From Acidovorax sp. 210-6 (GTDB lineage Bacteria > Pseudomonadota > Gammaproteobacteria > Burkholderiales > Burkholderiaceae_C), in contig NZ_JAACJE010000001.1 in NCBI RefSeq assembly GCF_010020825.1, positions 1,922,001 through 1,986,000 of the forward strand: a stretch of 64,000 nt of DNA, in the 5' to 3' direction. Below are positions 19,781 to 27,619 of the stretch, piece by piece. Both the position numbers and the translations under genes were made by a program. Under the pieces are notes generated by a model. It searched no databases and was not told the DNA's origin. It saw only the letters and a list, made by a program, of their open reading frames with translations. Positions within the stretch are counted from its first letter, which is position 1, and each line of letters opens with the position of its first letter.

Positions 19781-20556
19781 TCGGGCCGGAAGCGGGGCAG
19801 GTAGTCGCGTTGCAGCCAGGCTTGCGGCACCTCGCGGCGTTCCCATTGTGAGTAACGCATCACCGTGACCCAACTGGGGTCCAGGCCGTCGATGATCACG
19901 GTTTCCGTGGGGCGCTCGGTGCCAAAGGCGTTTTCGTAGCGTCGGTAGTACGCCGTCTTGAGCAAGGCGCCCGTGTCGGCATAGAAGCGTGCCTTGACGG
20001 GCCGGTGGTTGCTGGCATCGACCCACATCTCGACGCGCGGATAGTGGGCGTCGGGGCCCTGGGCTTGCAGCTCGAGTTTCAGGCACAGGCGTGGCTTGCG
20101 GTCACCGTCCTGTGTGGTGTCTTCCACCGCATTGGTGGCACGGTAGTCGCGTGCGAAGTTGGTGGTCACCACATCGCCGTTGGACGCCTGGCCCAACAGG
20201 CGCTGCTGGGGTGACAGGCGAATGCTGCCCTGGCTGGCAGGGTCATAGAACCACAGGTCCTTGCCGTTGTAGAGAATGAGCTTGCCCACATCGCGTGCCG
20301 GGGCCAGGTAGCGCACCAGACTGCGGAATTGCCCGCCCACCGCGTCGGGCCGGGAGTACACGGCGAGCTGGCTGCTGTCGGTCTGCCGACCCTGGCGGTA
20401 TTCGACCAGGGTATTGACCAACCCAAAGGAAAAATCCGGGTTGCGGATCGCATCACTGGCCGCCAGAACGGCCTGGGGATCGGGTCCGGCCCAGGCATGG
20501 GGGTGCCATGCGGTCAGTGCGGCCAGGGGGAGGGCCAAAAGTGAACGTCGTTGCAT
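19777..20556 (-). CDS. LolA-like outer-membrane lipoprotein-sorting family protein
   Basis: A 259-residue exported protein with signal peptide MQRRSLLALPLAALTAWHPHAWA. The body fits the PF17131-type LolA-like fold: YLAPARDVGKLILYNGKDLWFYDPASQGSIRLSPQQRLLGQASNGDVVTTNFARDY, then a VEMWVDASNHRPVKARFYADTGALLKTAYYR stretch. LolA-type proteins carry lipids or lipoproteins across the periplasm. Adjacent genes encode an ABC permease/ATPase and a barrel, so it is the likely periplasmic shuttle. It follows the permease gene by 22 bp. Confidence 0.85.
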   Translation of the reverse strand: MQRRSLLALPLAALTAWHPHAWAGPDPQAVLAASDAIRNPDFSFGLVNTLVEYRQGRQTDSSQLAVYSRPDAVGGQFRSLVRYLAPARDVGKLILYNGKDLWFYDPASQGSIRLSPQQRLLGQASNGDVVTTNFARDYRATNAVEDTTQDGDRKPRLCLKLELQAQGPDAHYPRVEMWVDASNHRPVKARFYADTGALLKTAYYRRYENAFGTERPTETVIIDGLDPSWVTVMRYSQWERREVPQAWLQRDYLPRFRPE

Positions 20557-20578
20557 GGTATGCCTTGATTTGACGGTT

Positions 20579-22012
20579 TCAGGCGTGGCGTAGCGCGTCC
20601 ACGATGTCCATGCGCGCTGCGCGCCGTGCGGGCCACCAGGCCGAGGTCAGGGTGACCGCCAGCATGCCCACGATGCTGCCTGCCAGCAAGGGCAGGTCTT
20701 GCCACACCCGCACCAGCACCAGATAGGCATACGAATAGCCCGGAGGCGTCCAGGTCCAGCCGCTGTGGTTGATGGCCCAGGCCACCACGGCCGTGGCCAG
20801 CAGGCCCAGCACCGTGCCCGCCGCACCCAGCAGCAGGGCTTCGCACAGGAACAGGCGGCGGATGCCGCTGCAGCGCTGGCCCATGGCTCGCAGGGTGCCA
20901 ATCTCCACGGTGCGCTCCACCACCGCCGTGCCCATGGTGTTTGCAATGGTGAACAGCACGATCACCGCAATCAGCAGCGCGATGAAGCCGAACATGGAGG
21001 CCATGAACTCATCGGTCTGCCCAAACATCGGGTTCAGCATGCGAAAGTCCAGCACCTCCAGGTCTTGCGCGGCAAAGTCCTGCGCCAGCAAGGCGTGCAG
21101 CCGTGCGCGGGCCGCAGGCATCTGCGCGGTGTGCTGCAGTTGCACCACGATGGACGTGACCTCGGGTGCTTGCGTGCCGTACAGCAGGCGCTGGGCTTGC
21201 GGCAGGTGCATGGCCAGGTACATGTCGTCAATCGCCTTGATACCCAGGTTCACGGCCTTGATGGCCTGCAGGCTGGCCACATTGGGGGCACCCTTGGCGG
21301 TGGCAACCAGCATTTCGATGCGGGTGGGCGGGCGCTCGGCATCTGGGCTGCGTTCCAGGGCCGAGAGCGCGGCCACATCGTCGGGCACGGCGGGGGCTTC
21401 GGGCGCCTGCACTGCTGCAGAAGTGCGGGCGCTGGTGTAGGCATTGGTGCTGGCATTGGTGCTGGCATTGGTGCAGTGTGGCACTTGCAGCGCTGCGCAC
21501 AGTTGCAGCTTGCGCGCCACGCCGGTGCCTATGACGGCGGCATGGGGCGCCGTGCCCTCCAGCGCCAGGGGCTGGGCGTAGCTGAACATGCCGTAGTCGT
21601 TCCATTGCATCAGGCGGTTGATGTCTGGTGCCACCAGCCCCTGGGCCAGCACCGAGCGCGTGTGCCCCGACTCCATGTGCCCCGCAATGCCGCCCAGTTG
21701 CAGTGTGGGCGTCACCACGCGCAGCAGGGGCGCCAGTTCGGTGTCGCCGCTGATGGCATCGATGACGCGCTGGTAGCCCGCAATGCCGTAGGCCGTGGGG
21801 TTGTCGCCCCCATCCACAAAATAGCCGCGCCGCTGCACCTGCAGGTGGCCGCTGAACTGGACAAAGCCGGTCTCCATGCCATACAGGATGTTGGAACGGT
21901 AGCCGCCAAACAGCAGGATGGCGGTAAGCCCCACCACCATGGCCAGCAGGGTGGCCAGGGAGCGGCGGCGGTTGCGCAGCAGGTTGCGCAGGGCGAGCAT
22001 CCAGAGGTTCAT
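20579..22012 (-). CDS. FtsX/MacB-type ABC transporter permease
   Basis: A 477-residue permease with one N-terminal helix (NRRRSLATLLAMVVGLTAILLFGGY), a large periplasmic MacB-core domain (about 45-340), and three C-terminal helices. The last block has the FtsX pattern FTIANTMGTAVVERTVEIGTLRAMGQRCSGIRRLFLCEALLLGAAG. Relatives (LolCE, MacB) extrude lipoproteins or envelope molecules by mechanotransmission rather than channel transport. A threefold 12-bp tandem repeat (21440-21475) encodes NASTNAST-like residues in the periplasmic domain. Its start overlaps the ATPase stop by 4 bp. Confidence 0.93.
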   Translation of the reverse strand: MNLWMLALRNLLRNRRRSLATLLAMVVGLTAILLFGGYRSNILYGMETGFVQFSGHLQVQRRGYFVDGGDNPTAYGIAGYQRVIDAISGDTELAPLLRVVTPTLQLGGIAGHMESGHTRSVLAQGLVAPDINRLMQWNDYGMFSYAQPLALEGTAPHAAVIGTGVARKLQLCAALQVPHCTNASTNASTNAYTSARTSAAVQAPEAPAVPDDVAALSALERSPDAERPPTRIEMLVATAKGAPNVASLQAIKAVNLGIKAIDDMYLAMHLPQAQRLLYGTQAPEVTSIVVQLQHTAQMPAARARLHALLAQDFAAQDLEVLDFRMLNPMFGQTDEFMASMFGFIALLIAVIVLFTIANTMGTAVVERTVEIGTLRAMGQRCSGIRRLFLCEALLLGAAGTVLGLLATAVVAWAINHSGWTWTPPGYSYAYLVLVRVWQDLPLLAGSIVGMLAVTLTSAWWPARRAARMDIVDALRHA

Positions 22013-22716
22013 GCGGCCACCTCCGCGCAGGTGTCCCGGTGCTCGATGGCGTCGATGCGGCCATCGCGGATGCGCACCACGTCGTCGGCCTGGGCCAGCA
22101 CCATGGGGTCGTGCGACGAGAACACAAAGCTCGCCCCGCGCTCGCGCTGCAGGCGGCGCATCAGGGCAATGATCTCGGCGCCGGTCTGGCTGTCGAGGTT
22201 GGCGGTGGGCTCGTCGGCCAGCACCAAGGCCGGTTCGGTGGCCAGGGCCCGGGCAATGGCCACGCGCTGGCGCTGCCCGCCCGACAGTTGGCCGGGGCGG
22301 TTGCCTGCGCGGTCTGCCAGGCCCACGGCGTCCAGGAGCGTGCGCACTCGCTCTTTGCGTTGGGCAGCCGGTACTGCGGCCAGCACCAGCGGGTATTCCA
22401 CATTCTCAAAGGCGGTCAGTACCGGCAGCAGGTTGAAGTTCTGGAACACGAACCCGATGCGCCGTGCGCGAAAGTCCGACAGCGCATCATCCGTCATGGC
22501 CTGCACGGCCTGGCCATCGACCTGGATTTCGCCTGCATCGGGCCGGTCGATGCAGCCCATCATGTTGAGCAGCGTGGTCTTGCCACTGCCCGAGGGGCCG
22601 CACAGCACGGTGAAGCGGCCCGGCCGGATATCGATGCTCACTGCGCTCAGGGCGGGAACCGTCACGGTGTCCAGCCGGTATGTTTTGCCCACGTTGCGTA
22701 AACTCACTGGATACAT
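22009..22716 (-). CDS. LolD/MacB-type ABC transporter ATP-binding protein
   Basis: A 235-residue ATPase with Walker A GPSGSGKTT, signature LSGGQRQRVAIARAL, Walker B LVLADEPTANLDS and H-loop SSHDPMVLA. FQNFNLLPVLTAFENVEYPL is characteristic of the LolD/MacB group. ATG 22716 has AAAGGGAG five bases before it and is preferred over the upstream in-frame GTG 22722. It is the first gene of the four-gene envelope exporter operon. A divergent AraC regulator begins within 150 bp. Confidence 0.95.
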   Translation of the reverse strand: MYPVSLRNVGKTYRLDTVTVPALSAVSIDIRPGRFTVLCGPSGSGKTTLLNMMGCIDRPDAGEIQVDGQAVQAMTDDALSDFRARRIGFVFQNFNLLPVLTAFENVEYPLVLAAVPAAQRKERVRTLLDAVGLADRAGNRPGQLSGGQRQRVAIARALATEPALVLADEPTANLDSQTGAEIIALMRRLQRERGASFVFSSHDPMVLAQADDVVRIRDGRIDAIEHRDTCAEVAA

Positions 22717-22858
22717 GAACACTCCCTTTTCAATGCATGGCGCCTATCGTAAAAACCAAGCCCCTGGGGTGTATTGAATGATTGCGACACCGCCGCACAC
22801 GGCGCGCGCCCCCTATCACCACTTTCACAAAATCCCGCCCTGGCCCCGTGAGCCCGCC

Positions 22859-23746
22859 ATGACCTACAGCGATGCGCGCTCCGAGCTGTGGCTGCCGCGC
22901 AGCGCCCTGGCGTCCTGCGTGCGCGGGGTGATGGCGCGCGATACGCTGTCGGTGGCGCTGGATGAGCCGCAGCGCTACAACCATATGCCGGTGGCCCCTA
23001 CGTGCGCGCTGCTGTGGTACCTGCGGGGCGAATGCCAGGTGCTGGAACCCGGCGCGCCGCCACTGCCCCACAGCCCGCGTGCGCCCATTGCTGCGGCCAC
23101 GCTGTGCGGCCCCTTCACCCGACCCACCGTCAGTTGGAACCCCGGCCCCATGCATGCCTTCATGGTGCTGCTCATGCCCGATGCGCTGGCGCACATGACG
23201 GGCCTGGACACGGCCGCGCTGCTGGACCGCATCGTCCCGGCCGAAGAAGTCTTTGATGCCGACTGGCAGGCCCTGTTTGCCCAGGTGGCGCGGGCCGACA
23301 ACGACGATCAGCGCGTGGCCCTGGTCGAAGCCTTCTTGCTGCCCCGCTGGCAGCAGTCGCGGCCCGCATCGGCGCTGCACAGCCACCGGCTCACCGACTG
23401 GTCGCGCAGCGTGGCCCTGCGCGCCGCCAGCTCGGGCCTGGGCCGCAGCCTGCGCCAGGCAGAACGCCGCATCAAGCAATGGACCGGGCAAACGCAGCGC
23501 AACCTGCACGGCCTGGGCCGCTCGGAGCGCGCCTTCTTCGAAGGCGCCCAGGCGCACCAGGACGGCGCCGTGCATTGGGGCGACATCGCCCAGGCCAGCG
23601 GCTACGCCGACCAGGCCCACATGTGCCGCGAGTCCCGGCGCATCACCGGCTACGCACCGGGCGAGTTGTACCGCCTGATGCAGAGCGAGGAGAGCTTCTG
23701 GGCGTACCGGCTGTGGGCTTTTGGGGTTGGGGCCTCCTTGGAATAG
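22859..23746 (+). CDS. AraC family transcriptional regulator
   Basis: A regulator of 295 residues from ATG 22859, or 322 from ATG 22778; the extra leader is low-complexity and I prefer the shorter form. The C-terminal region is AraC-like but only loosely: LGRSLRQAERRIKQWTGQTQRNLHGLGRSERAF and WGDIAQASGYADQAHMCRESRRITGYAPGELYRLM. The N-terminal part (LPRSALASCVRGVMARDT) resembles the ligand domain of this subgroup. It is divergent from the ABC exporter operon, which it may control. Confidence 0.85.
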   Translation: MTYSDARSELWLPRSALASCVRGVMARDTLSVALDEPQRYNHMPVAPTCALLWYLRGECQVLEPGAPPLPHSPRAPIAAATLCGPFTRPTVSWNPGPMHAFMVLLMPDALAHMTGLDTAALLDRIVPAEEVFDADWQALFAQVARADNDDQRVALVEAFLLPRWQQSRPASALHSHRLTDWSRSVALRAASSGLGRSLRQAERRIKQWTGQTQRNLHGLGRSERAFFEGAQAHQDGAVHWGDIAQASGYADQAHMCRESRRITGYAPGELYRLMQSEESFWAYRLWAFGVGASLE

Positions 23747-23811
23747 GCCGTTTGCCCCTGGGCGTGTGGGCGTCGCCAGGTGGCATTTGTCCCAATAGAG
23801 ACATGGCCCTC

Positions 23812-23858
23812 TGGTCAAAGTGCGGTCTGCCCCTACAATAAAAATCGCACGACCGTTC
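23812..23858 (+). promoter_or_regulatory. Predicted promoter and palindromic operator for the beta-oxidation genes
   Basis: A TGGTCA and TACAAT pair separated by 16 bp (-10 at 23834-23839) precedes the hydratase/dehydrogenase gene. Just downstream of the -10 is an imperfect palindrome GCACG-AC-CGTTC (23847-23858). Its position would suit a repressor. The shape resembles the GAACG-nn-CGTTC sites I recall for TetR-type fatty-acid repressors (FadP) in betaproteobacteria; that link is from memory and unverified. Confidence 0.4.
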
Positions 23859-23885
23859 TTTTTCCACTTTCCAAGGAACAACAGC

Positions 23886-25985
23886 ATGACCGCTGAATAC
23901 AAAGTCCACGGCAGCGTCGCCGTGATCACGCTGGCCAATCCGCCTGTCAACGGCCTGGGTCTTTCCACCCGCCAGGGCATTGTGGACGGCCTGGACAAGG
24001 CGCAGCAGGATGCCGCCGTCAAGGCCATCGTTATCACCGGCGCCGGGGGGGCGTTCTCTGGCGGGGCGGACATCAAGGAGTTCGGCACCGACAAGGCGAT
24101 GCAGGAGCCCAATCTCAATTCCGTGATTGCAGCCATTGAAAATGCCAGCAAGCCTGTGGTGGCGGCCATCCACAGCGTGGCCATGGGCGGCGGCCTGGAA
24201 CTGGCCCTGGGTTGCCATTACCGTGTGGCGGCACCGGGTTGCAGCATTGCGCTGCCCGAGGTCAAGCTGGGCATCCTGCCCGGCGCGGGCGGCACGCAGC
24301 GTCTGCCCCGCGTCATTGGCGTGGAAGCGGCCCTGAACATGATCGTCAGCGGCGAAGCCATCAAGAGCGAAATGCTGGCCATGCTGCCGGGCCAAAAGCT
24401 GTTCGACAAGCTGGTGGATTCGCCCGAAGCGCTGGCCGCCGAGGCCCTGGCCTTCGCGCAGAGCGTGGCCGACGTGCGCCCGCTGCCGCTGGTGCGCAAC
24501 CTGCCTTGCAAGCACCCCGAGGGTGATGCGTACTTCCAGTTCGCGCGCAACATGGTCAAGGGCATGAGCAAGAACTTCCCTGCGCCCGCCAAGTGCGTGG
24601 ACGCCGTGGAGGCCGCGACCAAGAAGAAGTTTGCCGATGGCATGGCCGTTGAGCGCGAGATCTTCATCAACCTGATGTGGACGGCCGAGTCGCGCTCGCT
24701 GCGCCACCTGTTCCTGGCCGAGCGCGCCGCGAGCAAGATCCCTGACGTGCCCTCCGACACCCCCAAGCGCGACATCAAGGCCGTGGCAGTGATCGGCGCT
24801 GGCACCATGGGCGGCGGCATTGCCATGAACTTCCTGAACGCCGGCATTCCCGTCAAGATGCTGGAGATGAAGCAGGAGGCGCTGGACCGTGGCATCGCCA
24901 CCATCCGCAAGAATTACGAAGCCCAGGTGGCCAAGAAGAAGCTCAAGCAGGACAAGTACGAACAGCGCATGGCCTTGCTGTCCACCACGCTGGACTACGC
25001 CGATCTGAAGGACGCCGACCTCGTCATCGAGGCCGTGTTCGAGGAACTGGGCGTGAAGGAAGCGGTGTTCAAGCAGCTCGACGCCGTGATGAAGCCCGGT
25101 GCCATCCTGGCCTCCAACACCTCCACGCTGGACGTGAACAAGATCGCCAACTTCACCCAGCGTCCGCAGGACGTGGTGGGCCTGCACTTCTTCAGCCCCG
25201 CCAACGTGATGAAGCTGCTCGAAGTGGTGCGTGGCGAAGCCACCGCCAAGGACGTGATGGCCACCGTGATGGCTGTGGCCAAGAAGATCAAGAAGGTTGC
25301 CGTGGTTTCGGGCGTGTGCGATGGCTTCATCGGCAACCGCATGATCGAGCAGTATGGGCGCCAGGGCGGTTTCCTGCTGGACGAAGGCTGCACGCCCCAG
25401 CAGGTGGACAAGGCCATGGAAAAGTTCGGCATGGCCATGGGCCCGTTCCGCATGGGTGACCTGGCGGGCAACGACATCGGCTGGGCCATCCGCAAGCGCC
25501 GCTATACCGAGAAGCCCGACATGAAGTACAGCAAGACCGCCGACCTGCTGTGCGAAAAAGGCCGCTTTGGCCAGAAGGTGGGCAAGGGCTGGTACGACTA
25601 CGTGCCCGGCAAGCGCGACGCCATCCCCAACGCCGAAGTGGAGCAGATGATTGCCGACCACCGCGCAGCGCTGGGCATCACCCCGCGCAAGATTTCGGAC
25701 GAAGAAATCGTGCAGCGCCTGGTGTTCGCTCTGGTCAACGAGGCCGCCCACATCCTGGAAGAGGGCATTGCCAACAAGGCCAGCGACATCGACATTGTGT
25801 ACATCTACGGCTACGGCTTCCCGGTGCACCGTGGCGGCCCGCTGAACTACGCCAACGAGATCGGTCTGTTCAACGTCGTGCAAGCCATGAAGCGCTTTGC
25901 GCAGAACCCGCTGGACGATGCCGCGTTCTGGAAACCCGCTCCGCTGCTGGCCAAGCTGGCCGCCGAGGGCAAGACCTTCCAATAA
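23886..25985 (+). CDS. Bifunctional enoyl-CoA hydratase / 3-hydroxyacyl-CoA dehydrogenase
   Basis: A 699-residue FadJ/FadB-like protein catalysing two beta-oxidation steps. The N-terminal crotonase domain (1-190) has GAGGAFSGGADIKEFG and SVAMGGGLELALGCHYR, the oxyanion hole, and LPEVKLGILPGAGGTQRLPR with a catalytic glutamate. The NAD-binding dehydrogenase domain begins at about 298 with VIGAGTMGGGIAMNFLNAGIPV. VGLHFFSPANVMKLLEVV holds the catalytic histidine. Two C-terminal dehydrogenase repeats follow. ATG 23886 follows CAAGGA. The thiolase gene is 33 bp downstream. The architecture is hydratase first, as in the type found in Comamonadaceae, without the isomerase region of E. coli FadB. Confidence 0.94.
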   Translation: MTAEYKVHGSVAVITLANPPVNGLGLSTRQGIVDGLDKAQQDAAVKAIVITGAGGAFSGGADIKEFGTDKAMQEPNLNSVIAAIENASKPVVAAIHSVAMGGGLELALGCHYRVAAPGCSIALPEVKLGILPGAGGTQRLPRVIGVEAALNMIVSGEAIKSEMLAMLPGQKLFDKLVDSPEALAAEALAFAQSVADVRPLPLVRNLPCKHPEGDAYFQFARNMVKGMSKNFPAPAKCVDAVEAATKKKFADGMAVEREIFINLMWTAESRSLRHLFLAERAASKIPDVPSDTPKRDIKAVAVIGAGTMGGGIAMNFLNAGIPVKMLEMKQEALDRGIATIRKNYEAQVAKKKLKQDKYEQRMALLSTTLDYADLKDADLVIEAVFEELGVKEAVFKQLDAVMKPGAILASNTSTLDVNKIANFTQRPQDVVGLHFFSPANVMKLLEVVRGEATAKDVMATVMAVAKKIKKVAVVSGVCDGFIGNRMIEQYGRQGGFLLDEGCTPQQVDKAMEKFGMAMGPFRMGDLAGNDIGWAIRKRRYTEKPDMKYSKTADLLCEKGRFGQKVGKGWYDYVPGKRDAIPNAEVEQMIADHRAALGITPRKISDEEIVQRLVFALVNEAAHILEEGIANKASDIDIVYIYGYGFPVHRGGPLNYANEIGLFNVVQAMKRFAQNPLDDAAFWKPAPLLAKLAAEGKTFQ

Positions 25986-26018
25986 GCGCGCAGCCACACC
26001 ACCGAACAAGGAAACCAC

Positions 26019-27194
26019 ATGACTTCCGCAGTAATCGTATCGACCGCACGCACCCCCCTGACCAAGAGCTGGAAGGGCGCCTTCAACATGACCCACGGCG
26101 CCACCCTGGGTGGCCACGTGGTCCAGCACGCCATCCAGCGCGCAGGCATCGAGGCCGCCGAGGTGGACGACGTCATCATGGGCTGCGGCACCCCTGAGGG
26201 TGCCAGCGGCGCCAACATCGCCCGCCAGGCCGCGCTGCGCGCCGGCTGCCCCGTCACCGTGTCGGGCATGACCATCAACCGCTTCTGCTCGTCCGGCCTG
26301 CAGACCATCGCCACCGCCGCCCAGCGCATCATCGCCAATGAAGGCGACATCTACGTGGCCGGCGGCCTGGAAGTCATCTCCTGCACCGCGCAGGAAATGA
26401 ACCAGCACATGCTGCAGGAAACTTGGCTCATGAAGAACAAGCCCGAGGTCTACTGGCCCATGCTGCAGACGGCCGAGCAGGTCGCCAAACGCTACAGCAT
26501 CAGCCGCGAGGCCATGGACGAGTACGGCGCCGCCAGCCAGCAAAAGGCCACCGCCGCGCTGGAAAAGGGCCTGTTCACCGACGAAATCGCCCCCATCACC
26601 GTGACCATGGGCGTGGCCGACAAGGTCATGGGCCTGACCACCAAAGAGGTGACCGTGAGCGTGGACGAAGGCATCCGCGCCGGCACCACCTATGACGGCA
26701 TCAAGGGCCTGCGCTCGGCACTGCCCGGCGGCCTGGTGTCGGCCGGCAACGCCAGCCAGCTGTCCGACGGCGCGGGCGCCGTGGTCGTCATGCACGAAGA
26801 CCTGGCCGCCAAGAAGGGCCTCAAGCCCCTGGGCCGTTTCCTCGGCTTCGCCGTGGCCGGCTGCGAGCCTGACGAAATGGGCATCGGCCCCGTGTTCGCC
26901 ATCCCCAAGGTGCTCAAGCGCCTGGGCCTGACGATGAACGACATCGACCTGTGGGAGCTGAACGAAGCCTTTGCCGTGCAGGTGATCTACTGCCGCGACA
27001 AGCTGGGCATTCCCGCTGACAAGCTCAACGTCAACGGCGGCGCCATCGCCGTGGGCCACCCCTTCGGCATGAGCGGCCAGCGCCTCACCGGCCACGCCCT
27101 CATCGAAGGCAAGCGCCGCGGCGCCAAGCGCGTGTGCGTGACTATGTGCATCGGCGGTGGCATGGGCGCTGCGGGCGTGTTTGAAGTGCTGTAA
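26019..27194 (+). CDS. Acetyl-CoA acyltransferase (thiolase)
   Basis: A 391-residue thiolase completing the beta-oxidation pair with the upstream bifunctional enzyme. The acylated cysteine is in [12 protein letters not shown] (about residue 90). The catalytic histidine is in [14 protein letters not shown], and the second cysteine in [19 protein letters not shown]. Length and motifs match family members used in degradation rather than short PhaA-type biosynthesis, but the two cannot be fully separated by eye. It ends before a strong terminator. Confidence 0.94.
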   Translation: MTSAVIVSTARTPLTKSWKGAFNMTHGATLGGHVVQHAIQRAGIEAAEVDDVIMGCGTPEGASGANIARQAALRAGCPVTVSGMTINRFCSSGLQTIATAAQRIIANEGDIYVAGGLEVISCTAQEMNQHMLQETWLMKNKPEVYWPMLQTAEQVAKRYSISREAMDEYGAASQQKATAALEKGLFTDEIAPITVTMGVADKVMGLTTKEVTVSVDEGIRAGTTYDGIKGLRSALPGGLVSAGNASQLSDGAGAVVVMHEDLAAKKGLKPLGRFLGFAVAGCEPDEMGIGPVFAIPKVLKRLGLTMNDIDLWELNEAFAVQVIYCRDKLGIPADKLNVNGGAIAVGHPFGMSGQRLTGHALIEGKRRGAKRVCVTMCIGGGMGAAGVFEVL

Positions 27195-27225
27195 GCACCG
27201 ATTCCCTGCCCGAGTGCATCAACAG

Positions 27226-27264
27226 AACGCCCCGTGCAGACCGATGGGTCTGCACGGGGCGTTT
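27226..27264 (+). terminator. Rho-independent terminator after thiolase
   Basis: A perfect 17-bp stem (AACGCCCCGTGCAGACC with its complement) with loop GATG, ending in GTTT. It begins 31 bp past the thiolase stop. Confidence 0.85.
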
Positions 27265-27286
27265 CATTGGGTGATCAGAAAGCAGA

Positions 27287-27604
27287 TGGAGCGGATGGAG
27301 GGAATCGAACCCTTCAGTGTGGTGTTTCACTCTGATTGGCACTTTCAGCCAGTGGCCAAGGGGTCAGCTGCTAGGCGCAGGCATAACGGGTTACGTCAAG
27401 CCACTGCAACAACGCAGATGGGCCCTTGGCCACTGGCCCCAAGGGAGCCCCGAAAAAGCCGCCCAGCGTCGTTGCAGCCCTTGGCAAGGGCACCACCATT
27501 GCCTGCGCGCTGCGCCTAGCCAGGCAGCTTTTTCGGGGCTCTGAAAGAGCCAATCAGAGTGAAACACTACACTGGCAAGCTTGGGAAGCTGCCGCTCTAC
27601 CCGT
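27287..27604 (-). pseudogene. tRNA-Gly(CCC)-like relic split by a palindromic insertion
   Basis: On the minus strand, 27604-27574 resembles the D-loop to anticodon-arm part of tRNA-Gly, with the loop TTCCCAA (anticodon CCC). After a 258-bp insertion, 27315-27287 gives a T-arm (GGGTTCGATTCCC) and an acceptor 3' half ending CGCTCCA. The 5' acceptor half that would pair with CATCCGC is absent and the lower anticodon stem mispairs, so it is not a working tRNA gene. The insertion falls in the variable region. Confidence 0.6.
27316..27573. mobile_element. 258-bp palindromic MITE-like element
   Basis: The two ends (27316-27340 and 27549-27573) are 25-bp inverted repeats with one mismatch (outer AGTGT, inner GATTGGC). 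Inside are further inverted segments: GCTAGGCGCAG with CTGCGCCTAGC, and AGCCCCGAAAAAGC (27447-27459 area) with its complement at 27528-27541. The whole element can fold on itself. It has no open frame for a transposase, so it would be non-autonomous. It separates the two halves of a tRNA-Gly-like sequence. No flanking target duplication is obvious. Confidence 0.6.
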
Positions 27605-27619
27605 GCGCCGTGCTCCTGC

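Noticed and set aside
22778-22858. Longer N-terminus for the AraC regulator
   Set aside because: The 27-residue leader is proline/histidine-rich with no conserved feature and no better ribosome-binding site, so the shorter form is preferred, though not certain.
23643-27095. A 1150-codon minus-strand frame opposite the beta-oxidation genes
   Set aside because: It is an antisense shadow of the hydratase/dehydrogenase and thiolase, caused by high GC and codon bias.
27287-27604. A functional tRNA-Gly(CCC) gene
   Set aside because: The 5' acceptor half is missing and a 258-bp insertion lies in the variable region; an intron there would be unprecedented to my knowledge.
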